From positions 310,001 through 374,000 of the forward strand of contig NZ_FTNW01000002.1 in assembly GCF_900156545.1 (NCBI RefSeq): a stretch of 64,000 nucleotides of DNA, in the 5' to 3' direction. Each line of letters begins with the position of its first letter. The stretch's first letter is position 1. Made by a program: the position numbers and the translations under genes. This stretch comes from Aquipseudomonas alcaligenes (GTDB lineage: Bacteria > Pseudomonadota > Gammaproteobacteria > Pseudomonadales > Pseudomonadaceae). The notes under the pieces are model-generated. The model made no database searches. It saw nothing but the letters and a program-made list of their open reading frames with translations, and was not told the origin of the DNA. Positions 63,193 to 64,000 of this stretch are shown here, piece after piece.

Positions 63193-63229
63193 ACCGTCGG
63201 TCGGCACCCTGCAAGAAAGCCTGTTGACC

Positions 63230-63490
63230 TCAAGCCGACTTGAACTCGTAGAGTCGTTTCACCCCCCTGAACGACTCCTGCGAGGTTCCCATGCACGACA
63301 TCCTGCTGCTCACCGCCATCGGCGCCGGCGCCGGCGCCACCAGGTTCAGTCGCATGCCTTCCCTTGCATGCTCCAGCGCCAGGCTGCGCACCCGCGCGCC
63401 ACGCTCAAGCAACTGCTCACACACGGCCAGACCGACACCGGAACTGGCGCCCGTCACTACCGCCAGGCGCTGTTCAAATTCATTGTTCAT
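63230..63490 (-). pseudogene. Short-chain dehydrogenase with large internal deletion
   Basis: Starts as an SDR (LAVVTGASSGVGLAVCEQLL, the TGxxxGxG motif), but at about residue 35 it jumps to LALEHAREGMRLNLVAP, which is the segment normally near residue 175 (xLAxExxxxGIRVNxVAPG). Roughly 135 residues, including the YxxxK active site, are missing. After VAPAP the frame reads antisense through another remnant. Confidence 0.65.
63291..63345 (+). pseudogene. Possible N-terminal scrap of a TauE/SafE-like permease
   Basis: MHDILLLTAIGAGAGA resembles the start of sulfite-exporter TauE/SafE proteins (AIGAGAGxxxGLLGxGGG), but similarity stops at about residue 16, where the SDR fragment begins on the other strand. 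Too short to be certain. Confidence 0.3.
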
Positions 63491-63552
63491 CACTTACCTC
63501 GAAAGCCGAGAAGAAGGGGCCGCTCCGGGCCTGGCCCGGAGCGCCGTCAGGA

Positions 63553-63900
63553 TCAATGGGAATAAAGCCGGCCCTGGCGCAGGTCGACCTGCTGGCCACG
63601 TTCGAAGCGCCGCTGCGGCGAGCGCACCCAGCGCTCCTCACCCGCCTCGTCACGCACCCGGTAGGCGGTGCCACTCTGCCCGCTGGCGCGCTGCACCTGC
63701 GCCCCGGACCAGCCACCTACCGCCGCGCCGACCACAGCCCCAACCGGCCCACCGGCCGCAGCGCCGACCATCAGCCCGGTCAGCCCACCGAAACCGGTGC
63801 CGACCGCGTTTTCTTCTCGCTCCGCCACCACTTCGGCGGCCTGGAGGGACTGCATGGCCAGCAGGCCAGTTGTGAAAGCAAGCAAGGCAAGGTGTTTCAT
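63553..63900 (-). CDS. Glycine-zipper (2TM) outer-membrane/periplasmic protein
   Basis: 115 residues, signal peptide MKHLALLAFTTGLLAMQSLQ. A glycine zipper (GTGFGGLTGLMVGAAAGG, GAVVGAAVGG) is followed by a charged C-terminal domain (TAYRVRDEAGEERWVRSPQ). Similar to RcpB/SlyB-type zipper proteins. The AT-rich upstream region to the window end (63901-64000) shows a strong CAGGAG ribosome site and no gene. Confidence 0.85.
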   Translation of the reverse strand: MKHLALLAFTTGLLAMQSLQAAEVVAEREENAVGTGFGGLTGLMVGAAAGGPVGAVVGAAVGGWSGAQVQRASGQSGTAYRVRDEAGEERWVRSPQRRFERGQQVDLRQGRLYSH

Positions 63901-64000
63901 CTGAGTACTCCTGTTTTGGGCATTGCGCCTGGAGTTACTCAGCTTTCGTGCCAGGTATTTTTCTATTTAATTTCAGATAGTTATGAAAACACGAAGTCAA

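Overview
The window is a chromosomal segment of a Pseudomonas-type gammaproteobacterium. Three conserved blocks point there: nrdA-nrdB flanked by an OmpR/EnvZ-type pair; pdxJ-recO-era-rnc-DUF4845-lepB-lepA followed by mucD-mucB-mucA-algU and divergent nadB; and tctDE / opdH-tctC-tctB-tctA. Base composition is GC-rich with strong third-position bias, except for one AT-rich island at about 9.24-11.02 kb and a mildly less GC-rich stretch around 12.6-14.3 kb.

Layout. 1-1.5 kb: a copper-RiPP cassette (bufA/hvfA-like precursor with seven Cys motifs, MNIO enzyme, DUF2063 partner), cut by the left edge. 1.6-9.1 kb: a two-component system, then nrdA and nrdB; the nrdA control region carries a DnaA box, a promoter and tandem NrdR boxes 31 bp apart. 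9.2-12.6 kb: the accessory part. A two-gene AT-rich operon (a DGQHR-domain protein and a HEPN-like helical protein) starts 15 bp after the nrdB terminator, followed by an array of about 0.37-kb REP-bearing repeats (three direct copies and one diverged inverted copy). 12.9-14.3 kb: a PAS-PAS-GGDEF cyclase. 14.4-31.4 kb: mostly single genes (methyltransferases, acetyltransferases, ecotin, rlhA, mdaB, a CAP protein, an NO-responsive ppyR-nnrS pair with three NorR-type sites, ppiC, an HPF-like factor, an omptin, a YebC paralog, small proteins and a broken NUDIX gene). 31.4-36.2 kb: a PP2C phosphatase - Hanks kinase - FHA operon with a zinc phospholipase C-like gene behind it. 36.3-40.1 kb: secreted and regulatory genes (endA, a cold-shock protein, a second cyclase). 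40.1-50.3 kb: the housekeeping and envelope-stress blocks. 50.4-55.6 kb: nadB, ygfX-sdhE, ygfZ, an HDOD gene and a solute-binding protein. 55.6-63.2 kb: a complete tricarboxylate uptake system with sensor, regulator, porin and transporter, with an AbrB-family gene coupled to it. 63.2-64 kb: a scar made of gene remnants and a glycine-zipper protein.

How the genes work together. NrdR/DnaA logic couples dNTP supply to nucleotide status and replication. AlgU-MucA-MucB-MucD is an envelope-stress circuit with an AlgU-type promoter in front of algU; mucC is absent. TctDE should sense tricarboxylates and switch on the OpdH porin and TctABC. The most likely undescribed system is the DGQHR + HEPN-like pair, whose placement, composition and operon structure suggest an acquired, possibly defensive, module; this is inference. 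No rRNA, tRNA, CRISPR array, intact transposase or prophage gene was recognised.
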